Below are positions 17,251 to 27,319 of a DNA stretch of 64,000 bases, in pieces. A model generated the notes under the pieces. It saw only the letters and a program-made list of their open reading frames with translations, ran no database searches and had not been told where the DNA came from. This DNA is from Micavibrio sp. (GTDB lineage: Bacteria; Pseudomonadota; Alphaproteobacteria; Micavibrionales; Micavibrionaceae), in the NCBI GenBank assembly GCA_012960155.1, contig DUBU01000031.1, positions 1 through 64,000 on the forward strand, written 5' to 3'. Both the position numbers and the translations under genes were made by a program. How positions within the stretch are numbered: the stretch's first letter is position 1; each line of letters opens with the position of its first letter.

Positions 17251-17506
17251 GCAACGGAGAAAGGAGTTCAATATCCGGCTTCTTCCTAATAATAAGCCGC
17301 CTGCCGTTTTGAGAAAGGAATCGTGGGGCGTTGTTATTAGGTAAGGGATCGTGAGTTCCACAATCTATGATGTGTCGTTTTATATCACTATGGTTAAGGC
17401 CATATTAACCCTATAAAAGATAAAATTTTAGATAAATGTATTTTTATAGAGGGGACGATGTAATCTGTTAGTGGTGCAAACTATTTAACAGATTGTGGGG
17501 ATATAT

Positions 17507-18145
17507 ATGAAGTTACTATCCATCTCATTAACATTTTTATTCGTATGTTGCGGTATTGCGTTGGCTGATGTTAACGAACATTCAGCTCCTTCTATTAAAC
17601 CTTTAGAGAGCCGAGTCTCTGAAAGTGGGTATTCAGATTGTTTGAAAAAAGCAGGACTTGCTGATTATGAGTTTGAAAAGGGAGAGTGGATGGCTAGCGT
17701 ATCAACTCATATTGTTCCCTCCGAGTTTTTTCCAGAAACGAATGTTGTCGTATATAATTTTCGGATTCATGATCCTGAAGATATAGGGGCTTTAAAGGAC
17801 AATGAGGTTAAGCCTTATGTTCAAAGTGCATTAGAAGCCTTGTTTGCGAGCTACCCTGTTGTGTTACAAAATTTTAACGATGCAGTTCAAGGCCAACAAG
17901 ATTTTCTTTTTCTGTCTTTTGGTATCACAGTTAACAGCGCGGGTGGTGAAGGCGGGGTGATTTTAACCACTTCTATACAACCAAGAAACTGGTATAAGAA
18001 ATACGCCATTCCCTATTCAACAGAAACAGCCAGTTTTCTGCTTATGGATTATGAGGCGTCATCAATTTCAGCAGCAATATCGGAAGGGATTAACCGTCTC
18101 ACCAAGGGAATCGTTTACGAAATTTGCCTGAGAGAAGGTAAATAG
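17507..18145 (+). CDS. Exported protein of unknown function
   Basis: A signal peptide (MKLLSISLTFLFVCCGIALA) is followed by about 190 residues of mixed helix and strand with two cysteines (near SDCLKKAG and YEICLREGK at the end), possibly forming a disulphide. The ATG at 17507 is chosen over an in-frame GTG at 17495 because it starts the signal peptide cleanly and has GGGG about six bases upstream. It lies 21 bp before the giant RTX gene, so co-transcription is likely. I do not recognise a family. Confidence 0.6.
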   Translation: MKLLSISLTFLFVCCGIALADVNEHSAPSIKPLESRVSESGYSDCLKKAGLADYEFEKGEWMASVSTHIVPSEFFPETNVVVYNFRIHDPEDIGALKDNEVKPYVQSALEALFASYPVVLQNFNDAVQGQQDFLFLSFGITVNSAGGEGGVILTTSIQPRNWYKKYAIPYSTETASFLLMDYEASSISAAISEGINRLTKGIVYEICLREGK

Positions 18146-18166
18146 CGGGGAGTGTAGGGTAATTGC

Positions 18167-21100
18167 ATGAGTATAACAGACGCGAATCTACTTACGTCCG
18201 ATAAGAATTGGGTTGATACCTTTGAAAGGGAAGGAAGCAATAATCTATATTACACTTTCTATAACGAAAGCGATCTAGACCCTATTCCATCCTATTATTA
18301 CATTGATGGGAATTTTGAGAATGGTTTTGTAACAGAATATACTGATATTGCGATAGAGGGTACAGAGACAGAAATTAGTCAAGCCCAAGAAATTATAATT
18401 AGTTATTTTTTAGATGATAATTTTGGAGATTTTTATAGAGTCTCCTTCTCTGACGTCTCCAATGTAAACTTCTTTGAAAAGTCTGGAGTGGAAGAAGAGG
18501 GGCAAATTTTTATATTAAACGCTGACTTAGAGGCCGATGAGGATGTTGCTCTAGCCCAACGTCCTGAGGGAAGTACTTTTCAAGGTGATATAATCTTTGA
18601 CAATGATGCGGATGGTATACAGCTGAATTCTGCAACGCTTAATCCGGGGCAACCAGGTGCATTTATAGTTTTACAAGAATTGGCACATGCGATTGTCGGT
18701 TTGGAGGATTCAGGGACAGCTGGAATAGAAGGCATAAAAGATACGCAACAATACACAATAATGACAAATACTTGGGATGGTGATGGTGATATACATCAGG
18801 GTATACAGAATCTCTGGCCAGCAGGTCTCCAAATTCTGGACATATGGGCTACGCAAAAAACTTATGGCGTGAATTTTAATACACGCAATGAAAATTTGGA
18901 CGATGACGGCAATACTTTTGGGACTACGTATGGCCTCGATATGGGGCTTGGCGGCGGCGAAGATGGTTCTTATGATGGTGTGCCGTTCATATATACTATA
19001 TGGGACGGGGGCGGAAATGATATTATTAAAGCCTCTGGATATGCAGAATTTTCTGCACGTATAGATTTAAGGCAGGGTGAGTTTAGTTCACTAGGTAGTA
19101 GAGATGGCCTAAATGCAGCGTTCGAACTAGATGCATCTTTATCGCCAATATATGTCGCCAATAACGTGGCAATTGCATATTACACTATAATAGAAAACGC
19201 ATTCGGAAGTGATAACGCGGATGTTCTGATAGGTAATGCTTGGGACAATATTATTTATGGTGGTGGAGGAAACGACTCCGTCCTAGGGGATGGCTTTCCT
19301 GTAGACGGTAATGCAGGTTTCCATGAGCAAAATACGTTTGAAGATGAAGAAAGTAATGTTTTTGCGTGGGGAACTGATGATATTGCACCTGATGAAAATG
19401 ATAGTGGGAACGACATTCTAATTGGTGGCCAAGATAATGATACGCTTTACGGTGGTTATGGTAACGACATATTGCATGGTGGATTTGTTCGGGCGGATAT
19501 TGATGGTATCGATAGCACATGGAATGCGGCGGGACATTTCGATATTGAAGATGGTGTTGTAGATATTGCCTATGCGGATGACGGTATGGACACGGTCAAT
19601 TACTCCGCGCTTGATACAGGATTGCTTGTCAATGTTTATGCAAACCAGTCCGCCACAACGGTTATCAAAATCAATTTTGAAGGTCAGAGTGCAGGAACGG
19701 ATACTCTATTTTCTATCGAGAAGATTATCGGCAATGTTGATGCCATCAACATAGTGACTTTGAATGGCTTTAGCACTATCAAGGAAATCAGCCCCAATAT
19801 CTATGAACTTGACGGCCAGCGTTATGAGTTCGAGAACTTCTATGGATTTAACGGTGATACTGGTGAGCAGGTTTTTGCGCTTAACGCGCCGTCTGGCAGG
19901 ACAATTGATGGTGGTGATGCGAACGACACCGTGAAATATGCGAATTCAGATTATGCTGTGCAAATTGATTTATCGGGGACATACGCGCCCGAGGGCGGTT
20001 CTGCCGTTGCTGTTGATGAAAACGGTACGCCTCTGGTTTTAATTGACGAGTTGGCCTCTATAGAAAGTGCGGCTGGTTCTGCTTATGATGATACTTTCAT
20101 TGGCAGCGATGCGGACAACACATTCTCGGGCGGCGCGGGGAATGACAGTTTTGACGGGCGTGGCGGCACGAATACGTTGAGTTATCGTGATGATGGCGGC
20201 GCGGTACAGTTGGATGTGTTGGCTGGTACGGCGACTGACGGTGCGGGTGACGCAGATAACTTCGTAAATATTCAGAATTTCGATCTTTCTCGGTTCAGCG
20301 ATACAGTTGTTATTACCGATTACCGAGATGGACAGCTTATCAACGGTTACCGTGGGTATGATGACACAGTTGATTTGAGCAGTATTTCAGATGACATTAC
20401 CAGCCTGAACGATCTTGGTTATGGCTTTAGAAGTATCGAACATTTCATATTGGGCGATGGTAATGATGCTTTGCGCTTTGATTTTATTACAAGCGAGCCT
20501 GGTTCTAATGTGACTTATGACTTCGGTGACGGCACGGATAGTGCGCGTGTTTCGGTAGAGGCATATGCGCTGGATGGAAAAATCACAACAACACAGGGGC
20601 AAACATTCTTAAATGTAGAGCAGATCATAGGGGCGTCTGATACTTATGTGATGGAATTGGGTCATGAATATACACCCAATGGCGGAAGTAGCCGTACTGT
20701 AAATTACGCAGATTACGCAAACAAGCTGAACTTCACTTTCGTAAGCGGCGGCGATCTGATTGTAACCGAACAAGGCGGCACGGTTAGTGACATTATTTCG
20801 TCAGGCAGTGCTGGTACGCGCACAAATGCCACGATTATCGGGTCAAATAATGGTGATACATTTCAGAACTTAACGGGTAATTTCTGGTTCGGTACTGGCG
20901 ATGATGTTGCAACATTAAGCGGCAACACCAATATTTATTATACAGGCGGTACTGATACCATAGATTTGTCGCTGAACGGATTACAGCTTAATTTCGGGCC
21001 GGGCATGGATGCGGGTGATGTATCGGTTACGAATGTGGTCGAGGGCGCAGTTTATGAGACAGGGGCGGGATATACGCGTCTTTCGGTCGATGTAACGCTT

Positions 21101-24100
21101 TCGGTTGCTAATCATAGCACGATCACATTAGAAAATGTCAGCAGGACGATTTTGAGTACTGGTGAAATCATTGATAGCTATATCATTAATGAACCAGACG
21201 GTAATACCAACCAAGCTACGCCATATGATGACTTATTGTTTAATCAGAGTAAGGGCGGCAGCGGCGATGACATTATGTATGCAAATGACGCTCTTGTGTT
21301 TTCGCCTGGTTACCTCGGCGGCAGTGGTAATGACACCATCTACAGTAACGGCAGTCCTGTTTTCGGTGGCAGTGGCGGTGATGTTATTTATGGCGGACAG
21401 AACGGTTCTTCTGACGGTTATACGCCAAATCTGATTCACCTATATGGCAATGACGGCGGTGATACTATCAAGGGCAGTGATTTTGCCGCAGAAGAGATTT
21501 ACGGCGGTTCTGGTCAGGATGTCCTGAAAGGCAGCGGCGGCTTTGATATGTATTTCGGCGGGTCGGAACGTGATGATTTTGTGATCTTTAAAAATGGGGA
21601 TCATGAAATTGTTCAAGACTTCACAACGGGTGAAGATAAAATCAATCTTAGTGCTTTTAATGAAATCAGAAGTTTTGCCGATCTTGAGTTCCGTGAAGTG
21701 GATTTTTCATCGGGCTTTATCAGTGACCCTAAAGGAACGGACGGCTCTTTTGGTATTAGTGCTTTGGCGGAAGAATATCAGGGCAGCTTTACCGAGGTTA
21801 TTCTCGGGGATTATGGCACGATATTGTTGCTTGCAGGGGTTACGCCAGATGAACTTTCGCCAGACGACTTCATCTTTACGCCTTTCTTATCCACTGATGC
21901 AGACGATGTCATTGATATTTCAACAGGCACGACATATGCGTCTCTGTCTTTGGCAGGTGGCAACGACAGCTTTATCGGCTCGAACCTGTCAGACACGGTG
22001 TTCGGCGATGACGGCAATGATAATCTTTCGGGCGGCGCTGGTTCTGATGAACTGCATGGTGGTGCTGGAAACGACACATTGGTTGGCGGCGCTGGAAACG
22101 ACAGCCTGTTTGGTGGTGATGGCGATGATGTTTATGAATTTGCGGCAGGTGATGGTTTTGATCGCATCATTGATACGGGCGGCATAGACACGCTTCATAT
22201 ATCAGGCGATATCACTTTAGATGATCTGACTTTTTCACAAATCGGCAATGACCTTCATATTGACATCGCAAGCGGCGTAACGATCATAGGACAGTACTCT
22301 GCTGATCCTGCTGTTGTAGTGGAATGGCTGTCTTTTGATGACGGCACAGTTGTTGAACTGCCAAACCCTTACATGAACAGTAACCAGCCCCCTATTGCGG
22401 TCATAGACTATTTCGTGGGCGAAGGCGGCCTTACCATTTCAGGTAATGTCATTACTAACGACAGCGATCCGAACGGTGACATGTTGAGTGTTGAGCCGTT
22501 TTTGATCATCACCTCTAATGGGGCTGCCGTTGAAATGCTGGCAGATGGTAGCTTTACGTATACACCAGCAGATGGCTTTGAAGGATTTGATGAGTTTAGC
22601 TATACGCTGTCTGATGGTCTGCTGACCGATACAGCTGATGTCTATATCAATATCGAGCCGCCTTCAATCCGAGGTACAAGCGGTGATGATATACTGGTCG
22701 GCACATCAGAAGATGATGTTATGCGCGGCTTTGAGGGGCAGGATATCCTTATTTCTAATGGTGGTTATGACACCATGTATGGCGGCGAAGGCTATGACAG
22801 CTACTATCTGACGGTAGATGGCGAGGCCTATATTGAAGACGGCACATCCCTTAACCGAATTTATCTGGATGGGGTTGATTTTAGTCCTGATACAAATGAG
22901 CCTTTTGCCTTTGAGTTTGGCGGCCAGATTGAAATATACGCAACCGATTTTTCCGATTTCCCAATCGCTGTAATTTCAGGTAGTCCCGATTTTGGGGCGG
23001 TTGTATTCAATAATACGACTACCCTTATGATTCAGGACTTGTTGGATGGTAATTATTTCAACGCAATTACGGTTAGCGATTCCAGCGATTTCGTATCGGT
23101 AAACCAAGGCACACCTATTGATTTACTTGGTGGTAATGACGATTTCTACGGTTCAGAAGATGCCGACTATGTTGATGGTGGAGATGGCAGTGATTACCTA
23201 AGCGCTAATGGCGGCGATGATCTTATCAAGGGCGGTGATGGTAACGATTATCTGTATGGCGGAAGTGGCGATGACTTCCTGCAAGGTGGCTTGGATAATG
23301 ACAACCTTTATGGCGGGTCAGGTAATGATACTTACGCATACGCTATCGGTGATGGCTCGGACACTATTGAGGAAACATCGGGCGAAGATACGCTTCTAAT
23401 TCAGGGTGAAGCTTCTCTTGAAGATGTTTCGTTCGCGCAAAGCGCAACAAGTCTCTATCTATTCTTTGATGGCAGTGCCGATATTATTACGATCAGAGGA
23501 CAGTATTCCGGCGACGCTTCAAAGGTAGTCGAATGGATAGAGTTTGCAGATGGCAGCCGCTATGAACTGCCGAACCCCATCATGCAGACAAACCAGCCAC
23601 CGATTGCCGTGGGTGAACAGTTTACGGGTGATGAAGATTTCATCATTACAGGCAATGTGCTTGGTAATGACAGTGATCCTGATGGCGATGTATTGAGCAT
23701 AGAGCCGTTCACAATTATCACGTCCAATGGCGCTACGGTCGAGATGCTGGCTAATGGCAGCTTTACCTATACACCCGCCCTTAACTATAACGGCACAGAC
23801 AGCTTTGATTATACGCTATCTGACGGCGAACTTACAGATGTTGCTACTGTTGAACTGACCGTGAACGCCGTGAACGATGATCCGACAGCACAGGCAGATG
23901 CGTATGCAGTAAACGAAGATGGCGTTCTTTCGGGCAACGTGCTGACCAATGACAGCGATGTTGACGGGGATGATCTAAGCGTGGTCGCGGACGATATTAT
24001 TACAGCGAATGGCGGTTCTGTTCTGTTGCTCTCTAACGGTGATTTCATATACAGCCCTGCCGTCAATTACAACGGTTCTGATAGCTTTGAGTATAGTGTG

Positions 24101-25708
24101 ACAGATGGTCAAGGCGGCGTAAGTACGGCGCTTGTGAACATCAACGTTGTTGCGGTGAATGATGCACCAATCGCTAACGATGATTTTTTTGGCTTTCAAG
24201 AAGATGTTATTGCAACAGGAAACGTACTGGCAAATGATACGGATATCGATGGTGATGCCCTATCGATCCAGCCGCAATCCATCACAACATTATCAGGCGG
24301 CCAGATTGAATTACAGTCAAATGGTGACTTCACATACACACCTGCGGAGAATTATAACGGTACGGATAGTTTTGAATATACGCTAACCGATGCACAAGGG
24401 GCGTCCGTGACGGGCATGGCGTTCCTTGATATTGAAGCTGTAAACGATGAGCCTGAAGCTAAAGATGATAGCTTTGCGGGAACTGAAAACTCCGAAGTAG
24501 AAGGCAATCTTCTGGCCGATAACGGTAACGGCGTGGACTTCGATCTGGATGGTGATGTGCTTCGCGTAGGGCAGGATATCATCGCAAGTGCGCAAGGCGG
24601 GTCTGTGATCATCATGGCGAACGGTGACTTTACCTATATGCCGCCAACCAACTACTCGGGTTACGATAGCTTTGAATATGCAATCTATGATGATCAGGGC
24701 GGCAGTGATACAGCCACAGTTGATATTTACCTTGAGCCGCTTAATGATCCGCCAGAGGCACGTGATGACAGCTTTGATGGCATTTTCGACATAACCATTA
24801 CAGGCAATGTGCTGGATGATAACGGCAACGGTGCTGACAGTGATCCTAATGGCGATGAGCTTACTGTACAGCCAAACGTATTCGTAACAGTTAACGGTGG
24901 TCTTGTAACTATTAACGATGACGGAAGTTTTGCTTATACACCTGCTGACGGATATTACGGACAAGATAGCTTTGATTACACTGTATATGACGAACAGGGC
25001 GCTAGCGCGTTGGCTACAGCGACAGTAACCATAGAACAGCCTGATCAAGTCGGTGATGATGGATTTGATCTACTGTTCGGCTCACGCGGTGATGATGTTC
25101 TCGCAGGATTGGATGGCACGGATATTCTATTCGGGCGCGATGGCAATGACCTGCTTTCAGGAGGCGATGGGCTCGACTTACTTCATGGTAATAATGGCAA
25201 CGACACTTTAATTGGCGGCGCGGATAAAGATTACCTTTTTGGGGGTAAAGGTAACGATACCATGTATGGCGGTACAGGAGATGATCGCTTGCTGGCAGAC
25301 AAAGGCGATGATTTTTTATATGGTGGAGACGGCAGAGACTATCTTGATGGTGGAAAAGGTAATGATGTATTGCGCGGCGGAGATGGTGCGGATTACCTCA
25401 AAGGCGGCAAGGGCGCTGATACTTTCAAATTCGGTGCCGATGAAGAAGGCGTAGATAGAATAAAAGACTTTAGTGAGCGCGAAGGCGACGCCATCGATAT
25501 TAGCGATGTGCTGATTGACGATTACGACCCTGTAGCGGATTTACTTTCTAACTACGTGACAGTCGAACGCCAAGGCAAAGATAGCGTCCTTAAAGTTGAT
25601 GCAGACGGCGCAGGCACAGACCATGAAATGGAAGTTGTTGCTATCATTAACAACAACCGCAATCTCGATGCCCAGGAAATGTATGATCAGGGTAGTTTGA
25701 TTATTTAG
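18167..25708 (+). CDS. Giant RTX protein: degenerate serralysin N-terminus, cadherin/Ig-like repeats, RTX tail
   Basis: This 2513-residue protein has no signal peptide and ends in dense calcium-binding GGxGxDxxx repeats (about 2300-2420) plus a short tail, as in type I secretion substrates. Residues 1-370 look like a serralysin (M10) metalloprotease: an M10-type zinc-site region QELAHAIVGLED at about 169-180, DTQQYTIMTNTW (Met-turn region), then the M10 C-terminal signature with IWDGGGNDIIKASGY. The first and third zinc histidines are missing, so it is probably not an active protease. The middle has several RTX clusters and six cadherin/Ig-like units (one near 1405-1500, five between about 1808 and 2300), each with a GNVLxNDSDxDGD motif. 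It is probably a secreted adhesin or matrix protein. No HlyB/HlyD/TolC genes lie in the window. Confidence 0.88.
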   Translation: MSITDANLLTSDKNWVDTFEREGSNNLYYTFYNESDLDPIPSYYYIDGNFENGFVTEYTDIAIEGTETEISQAQEIIISYFLDDNFGDFYRVSFSDVSNVNFFEKSGVEEEGQIFILNADLEADEDVALAQRPEGSTFQGDIIFDNDADGIQLNSATLNPGQPGAFIVLQELAHAIVGLEDSGTAGIEGIKDTQQYTIMTNTWDGDGDIHQGIQNLWPAGLQILDIWATQKTYGVNFNTRNENLDDDGNTFGTTYGLDMGLGGGEDGSYDGVPFIYTIWDGGGNDIIKASGYAEFSARIDLRQGEFSSLGSRDGLNAAFELDASLSPIYVANNVAIAYYTIIENAFGSDNADVLIGNAWDNIIYGGGGNDSVLGDGFPVDGNAGFHEQNTFEDEESNVFAWGTDDIAPDENDSGNDILIGGQDNDTLYGGYGNDILHGGFVRADIDGIDSTWNAAGHFDIEDGVVDIAYADDGMDTVNYSALDTGLLVNVYANQSATTVIKINFEGQSAGTDTLFSIEKIIGNVDAINIVTLNGFSTIKEISPNIYELDGQRYEFENFYGFNGDTGEQVFALNAPSGRTIDGGDANDTVKYANSDYAVQIDLSGTYAPEGGSAVAVDENGTPLVLIDELASIESAAGSAYDDTFIGSDADNTFSGGAGNDSFDGRGGTNTLSYRDDGGAVQLDVLAGTATDGAGDADNFVNIQNFDLSRFSDTVVITDYRDGQLINGYRGYDDTVDLSSISDDITSLNDLGYGFRSIEHFILGDGNDALRFDFITSEPGSNVTYDFGDGTDSARVSVEAYALDGKITTTQGQTFLNVEQIIGASDTYVMELGHEYTPNGGSSRTVNYADYANKLNFTFVSGGDLIVTEQGGTVSDIISSGSAGTRTNATIIGSNNGDTFQNLTGNFWFGTGDDVATLSGNTNIYYTGGTDTIDLSLNGLQLNFGPGMDAGDVSVTNVVEGAVYETGAGYTRLSVDVTLSVANHSTITLENVSRTILSTGEIIDSYIINEPDGNTNQATPYDDLLFNQSKGGSGDDIMYANDALVFSPGYLGGSGNDTIYSNGSPVFGGSGGDVIYGGQNGSSDGYTPNLIHLYGNDGGDTIKGSDFAAEEIYGGSGQDVLKGSGGFDMYFGGSERDDFVIFKNGDHEIVQDFTTGEDKINLSAFNEIRSFADLEFREVDFSSGFISDPKGTDGSFGISALAEEYQGSFTEVILGDYGTILLLAGVTPDELSPDDFIFTPFLSTDADDVIDISTGTTYASLSLAGGNDSFIGSNLSDTVFGDDGNDNLSGGAGSDELHGGAGNDTLVGGAGNDSLFGGDGDDVYEFAAGDGFDRIIDTGGIDTLHISGDITLDDLTFSQIGNDLHIDIASGVTIIGQYSADPAVVVEWLSFDDGTVVELPNPYMNSNQPPIAVIDYFVGEGGLTISGNVITNDSDPNGDMLSVEPFLIITSNGAAVEMLADGSFTYTPADGFEGFDEFSYTLSDGLLTDTADVYINIEPPSIRGTSGDDILVGTSEDDVMRGFEGQDILISNGGYDTMYGGEGYDSYYLTVDGEAYIEDGTSLNRIYLDGVDFSPDTNEPFAFEFGGQIEIYATDFSDFPIAVISGSPDFGAVVFNNTTTLMIQDLLDGNYFNAITVSDSSDFVSVNQGTPIDLLGGNDDFYGSEDADYVDGGDGSDYLSANGGDDLIKGGDGNDYLYGGSGDDFLQGGLDNDNLYGGSGNDTYAYAIGDGSDTIEETSGEDTLLIQGEASLEDVSFAQSATSLYLFFDGSADIITIRGQYSGDASKVVEWIEFADGSRYELPNPIMQTNQPPIAVGEQFTGDEDFIITGNVLGNDSDPDGDVLSIEPFTIITSNGATVEMLANGSFTYTPALNYNGTDSFDYTLSDGELTDVATVELTVNAVNDDPTAQADAYAVNEDGVLSGNVLTNDSDVDGDDLSVVADDIITANGGSVLLLSNGDFIYSPAVNYNGSDSFEYSVTDGQGGVSTALVNINVVAVNDAPIANDDFFGFQEDVIATGNVLANDTDIDGDALSIQPQSITTLSGGQIELQSNGDFTYTPAENYNGTDSFEYTLTDAQGASVTGMAFLDIEAVNDEPEAKDDSFAGTENSEVEGNLLADNGNGVDFDLDGDVLRVGQDIIASAQGGSVIIMANGDFTYMPPTNYSGYDSFEYAIYDDQGGSDTATVDIYLEPLNDPPEARDDSFDGIFDITITGNVLDDNGNGADSDPNGDELTVQPNVFVTVNGGLVTINDDGSFAYTPADGYYGQDSFDYTVYDEQGASALATATVTIEQPDQVGDDGFDLLFGSRGDDVLAGLDGTDILFGRDGNDLLSGGDGLDLLHGNNGNDTLIGGADKDYLFGGKGNDTMYGGTGDDRLLADKGDDFLYGGDGRDYLDGGKGNDVLRGGDGADYLKGGKGADTFKFGADEEGVDRIKDFSEREGDAIDISDVLIDDYDPVADLLSNYVTVERQGKDSVLKVDADGAGTDHEMEVVAIINNNRNLDAQEMYDQGSLII

Positions 25709-25807
25709 CGCCTAAAGCAGCCCGGTATAATTAAACGGCCTAACGCCCTAACCCCCTCATAATAAACAATACCCAAAACACAGCACCTTATTAGGACCTT
25801 ATTAAAA

Positions 25808-26626
25808 CTATGCAGCTTGGCGCTCTCTAAACTTTTGCAAATACTCGTCAGCAATCCAGCGCAATGACATCGCTATCTTATAACTTTCTATAGGGCTAAA
25901 GCTAAGACGCTCGCCTATAAAAAACTGTTTGCGGTGCTCTTTAATCTGCATTTTTACTGCCAAACCAGCTGGCACAATCTTATTGCTCTCTACTGGGAAC
26001 TGCTCACCCGTATCTTCATTCTCCGACCAGATATGAACCACCTTCCAGCAGAACTCTCGCTTGCTAGCATCATCGCATTCTTCACCATCAGTGGCACGGA
26101 CGACACCATTTGTATGCGCAAAACAATTGCGGATATCACGAAAGCTTTTTAGTATTTGCTGACTACCTTCAGATAATTCTAAACCATGTCGCTCAGCAAG
26201 CCTGTTGACCTTACCATTTTTATCTTTAACCAAACCTTCTTGTTTGAACTTAGCAATCTCAGCGTGGTCCTCTGCCGAGAATAATTCATGCAAGTAACTT
26301 CCGCCTTGCGCTCCTGTCTTTCCTTGAAGCAAAAGCAGCGCAAACATTTCATCCAGCGCTAAAGCAAATGTCTCTATCACATCGCGCACTAAATATAGCT
26401 GCAAAAAATGCTGAAACCCTTCTAAAATATGAGGCATCTCTTCGGGTTTAGGGTCATTCATCCCCATATCCACACCACCCTCATTACGTATGAGCCAAGT
26501 TTGTGGCAGGCTATTCAGTTCTAAGTTTTGACCAATACAACTAAATAGATTCACCCGGCTAATGCTGCGCTGTAAGTCCTGAAAGCACATATCAAGATCT
26601 AAAGTTATGCGGCCTGTCTCCGTCAT
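25808..26626 (-). CDS. HEPN-like RX4H protein at the edge of the defence island
   Basis: This protein of about 272 residues is mostly helical and contains FRDIRNCFAHTNG, in which R-N-C-F-A-H fits the RX4-6H motif of HEPN-superfamily ribonucleases. Upstream helices (LQLYLVRDVIETFALALDEMFALLLL) fit a HEPN bundle. HEPN proteins act as RNases in toxin-antitoxin and abortive-infection systems. I start at the ATG at 26626 because GGGAG lies nine bases upstream; the ATG at 26635 touches the ribosome site. It diverges from the 26692 gene with a 65-bp gap, which could be a partner. Assignment rests on one motif plus helical character. Confidence 0.5.
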   Translation of the reverse strand: MTETGRITLDLDMCFQDLQRSISRVNLFSCIGQNLELNSLPQTWLIRNEGGVDMGMNDPKPEEMPHILEGFQHFLQLYLVRDVIETFALALDEMFALLLLQGKTGAQGGSYLHELFSAEDHAEIAKFKQEGLVKDKNGKVNRLAERHGLELSEGSQQILKSFRDIRNCFAHTNGVVRATDGEECDDASKREFCWKVVHIWSENEDTGEQFPVESNKIVPAGLAVKMQIKEHRKQFFIGERLSFSPIESYKIAMSLRWIADEYLQKFRERQAA

Positions 26627-26691
26627 TATCAACATCTCCCATAAAATAAAAATTGCAAATACGCGGCTATTAGCCTTATAAGCAGGCTGTT

Positions 26692-27210
26692 ATGAAACGT
26701 TTTTTATACACGCCGCCACCGCCTTTTATTAAGTTCTACCCTTGCAAAGCAGGTGTATTCGGTGCCAGGGGCGCTGTCGTCGTTGCGAGTAAATCAGAAA
26801 ACAAACTGCCGCAGCTTGAACATTTTCGTTTCGAGTTCTTTATAGGCTGCGAACACGGCAAAATCAAACAAGCCCATTTCGCAATAGATGAGCTTTGCAG
26901 TTTAGCTGACCTCGAAAACAAAGGAAAACCATCCTGGAAAGACGAGCGCGAAGAAGCAGATTTAATGCTTCAGGACAATTTAAACTATGACGGAATGATG
27001 AACGTCGCAGAATATGACTCGGCCATAAATCTATGGGTTATGTGCGCTAATGACAGTTATTCCGATATAGAAAATGAAAAACACCTGAAGCAATGTTTTT
27101 CTATGACGACTGAAGACATTTACGTCGTGCGCCATTACTTTGAAACCGACTGGATTATTCTAGACAATCAAGAAATGAAAATTGATTTTCGCGATGTATA
27201 TAAGCACTGA
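26692..27210 (+). CDS. Hypothetical protein divergent from the HEPN-like gene
   Basis: The 172-residue protein has an unusual proline-rich start (YTPPPPFIKFYP), and then mixed charged segments with no signal peptide or membrane span. I see no catalytic motif. It is divergent from the RX4H gene and lies just upstream of the UvrD-like helicase gene with a 109-bp gap. It could be an antitoxin or an accessory of either neighbour, but the sequence gives no direct support. Confidence 0.5.
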   Translation: MKRFLYTPPPPFIKFYPCKAGVFGARGAVVVASKSENKLPQLEHFRFEFFIGCEHGKIKQAHFAIDELCSLADLENKGKPSWKDEREEADLMLQDNLNYDGMMNVAEYDSAINLWVMCANDSYSDIENEKHLKQCFSMTTEDIYVVRHYFETDWIILDNQEMKIDFRDVYKH

Positions 27211-27319
27211 CATTAAACTCCGCATATGACTTCTTACTTACGAATCAAATATGAATGCGATAGTGTACGACGTATAGTCTCATGTGCTGCGATGAGCAAT
27301 AAGAGCTACTTTTAAAGAA

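Noticed and set aside
17285-17341. Inverted repeat CCTAATAA/TTATTAGG with about 40-bp spacer, considered as terminator
   Set aside because: The arms are AT-rich and short and there is no T-tract; too weak to call.
19200-25450. Repetitive DNA within the RTX gene resembling an array
   Set aside because: The periodicity is that of coding nonapeptide and cadherin-like repeats; spacing and variation exclude a CRISPR array.
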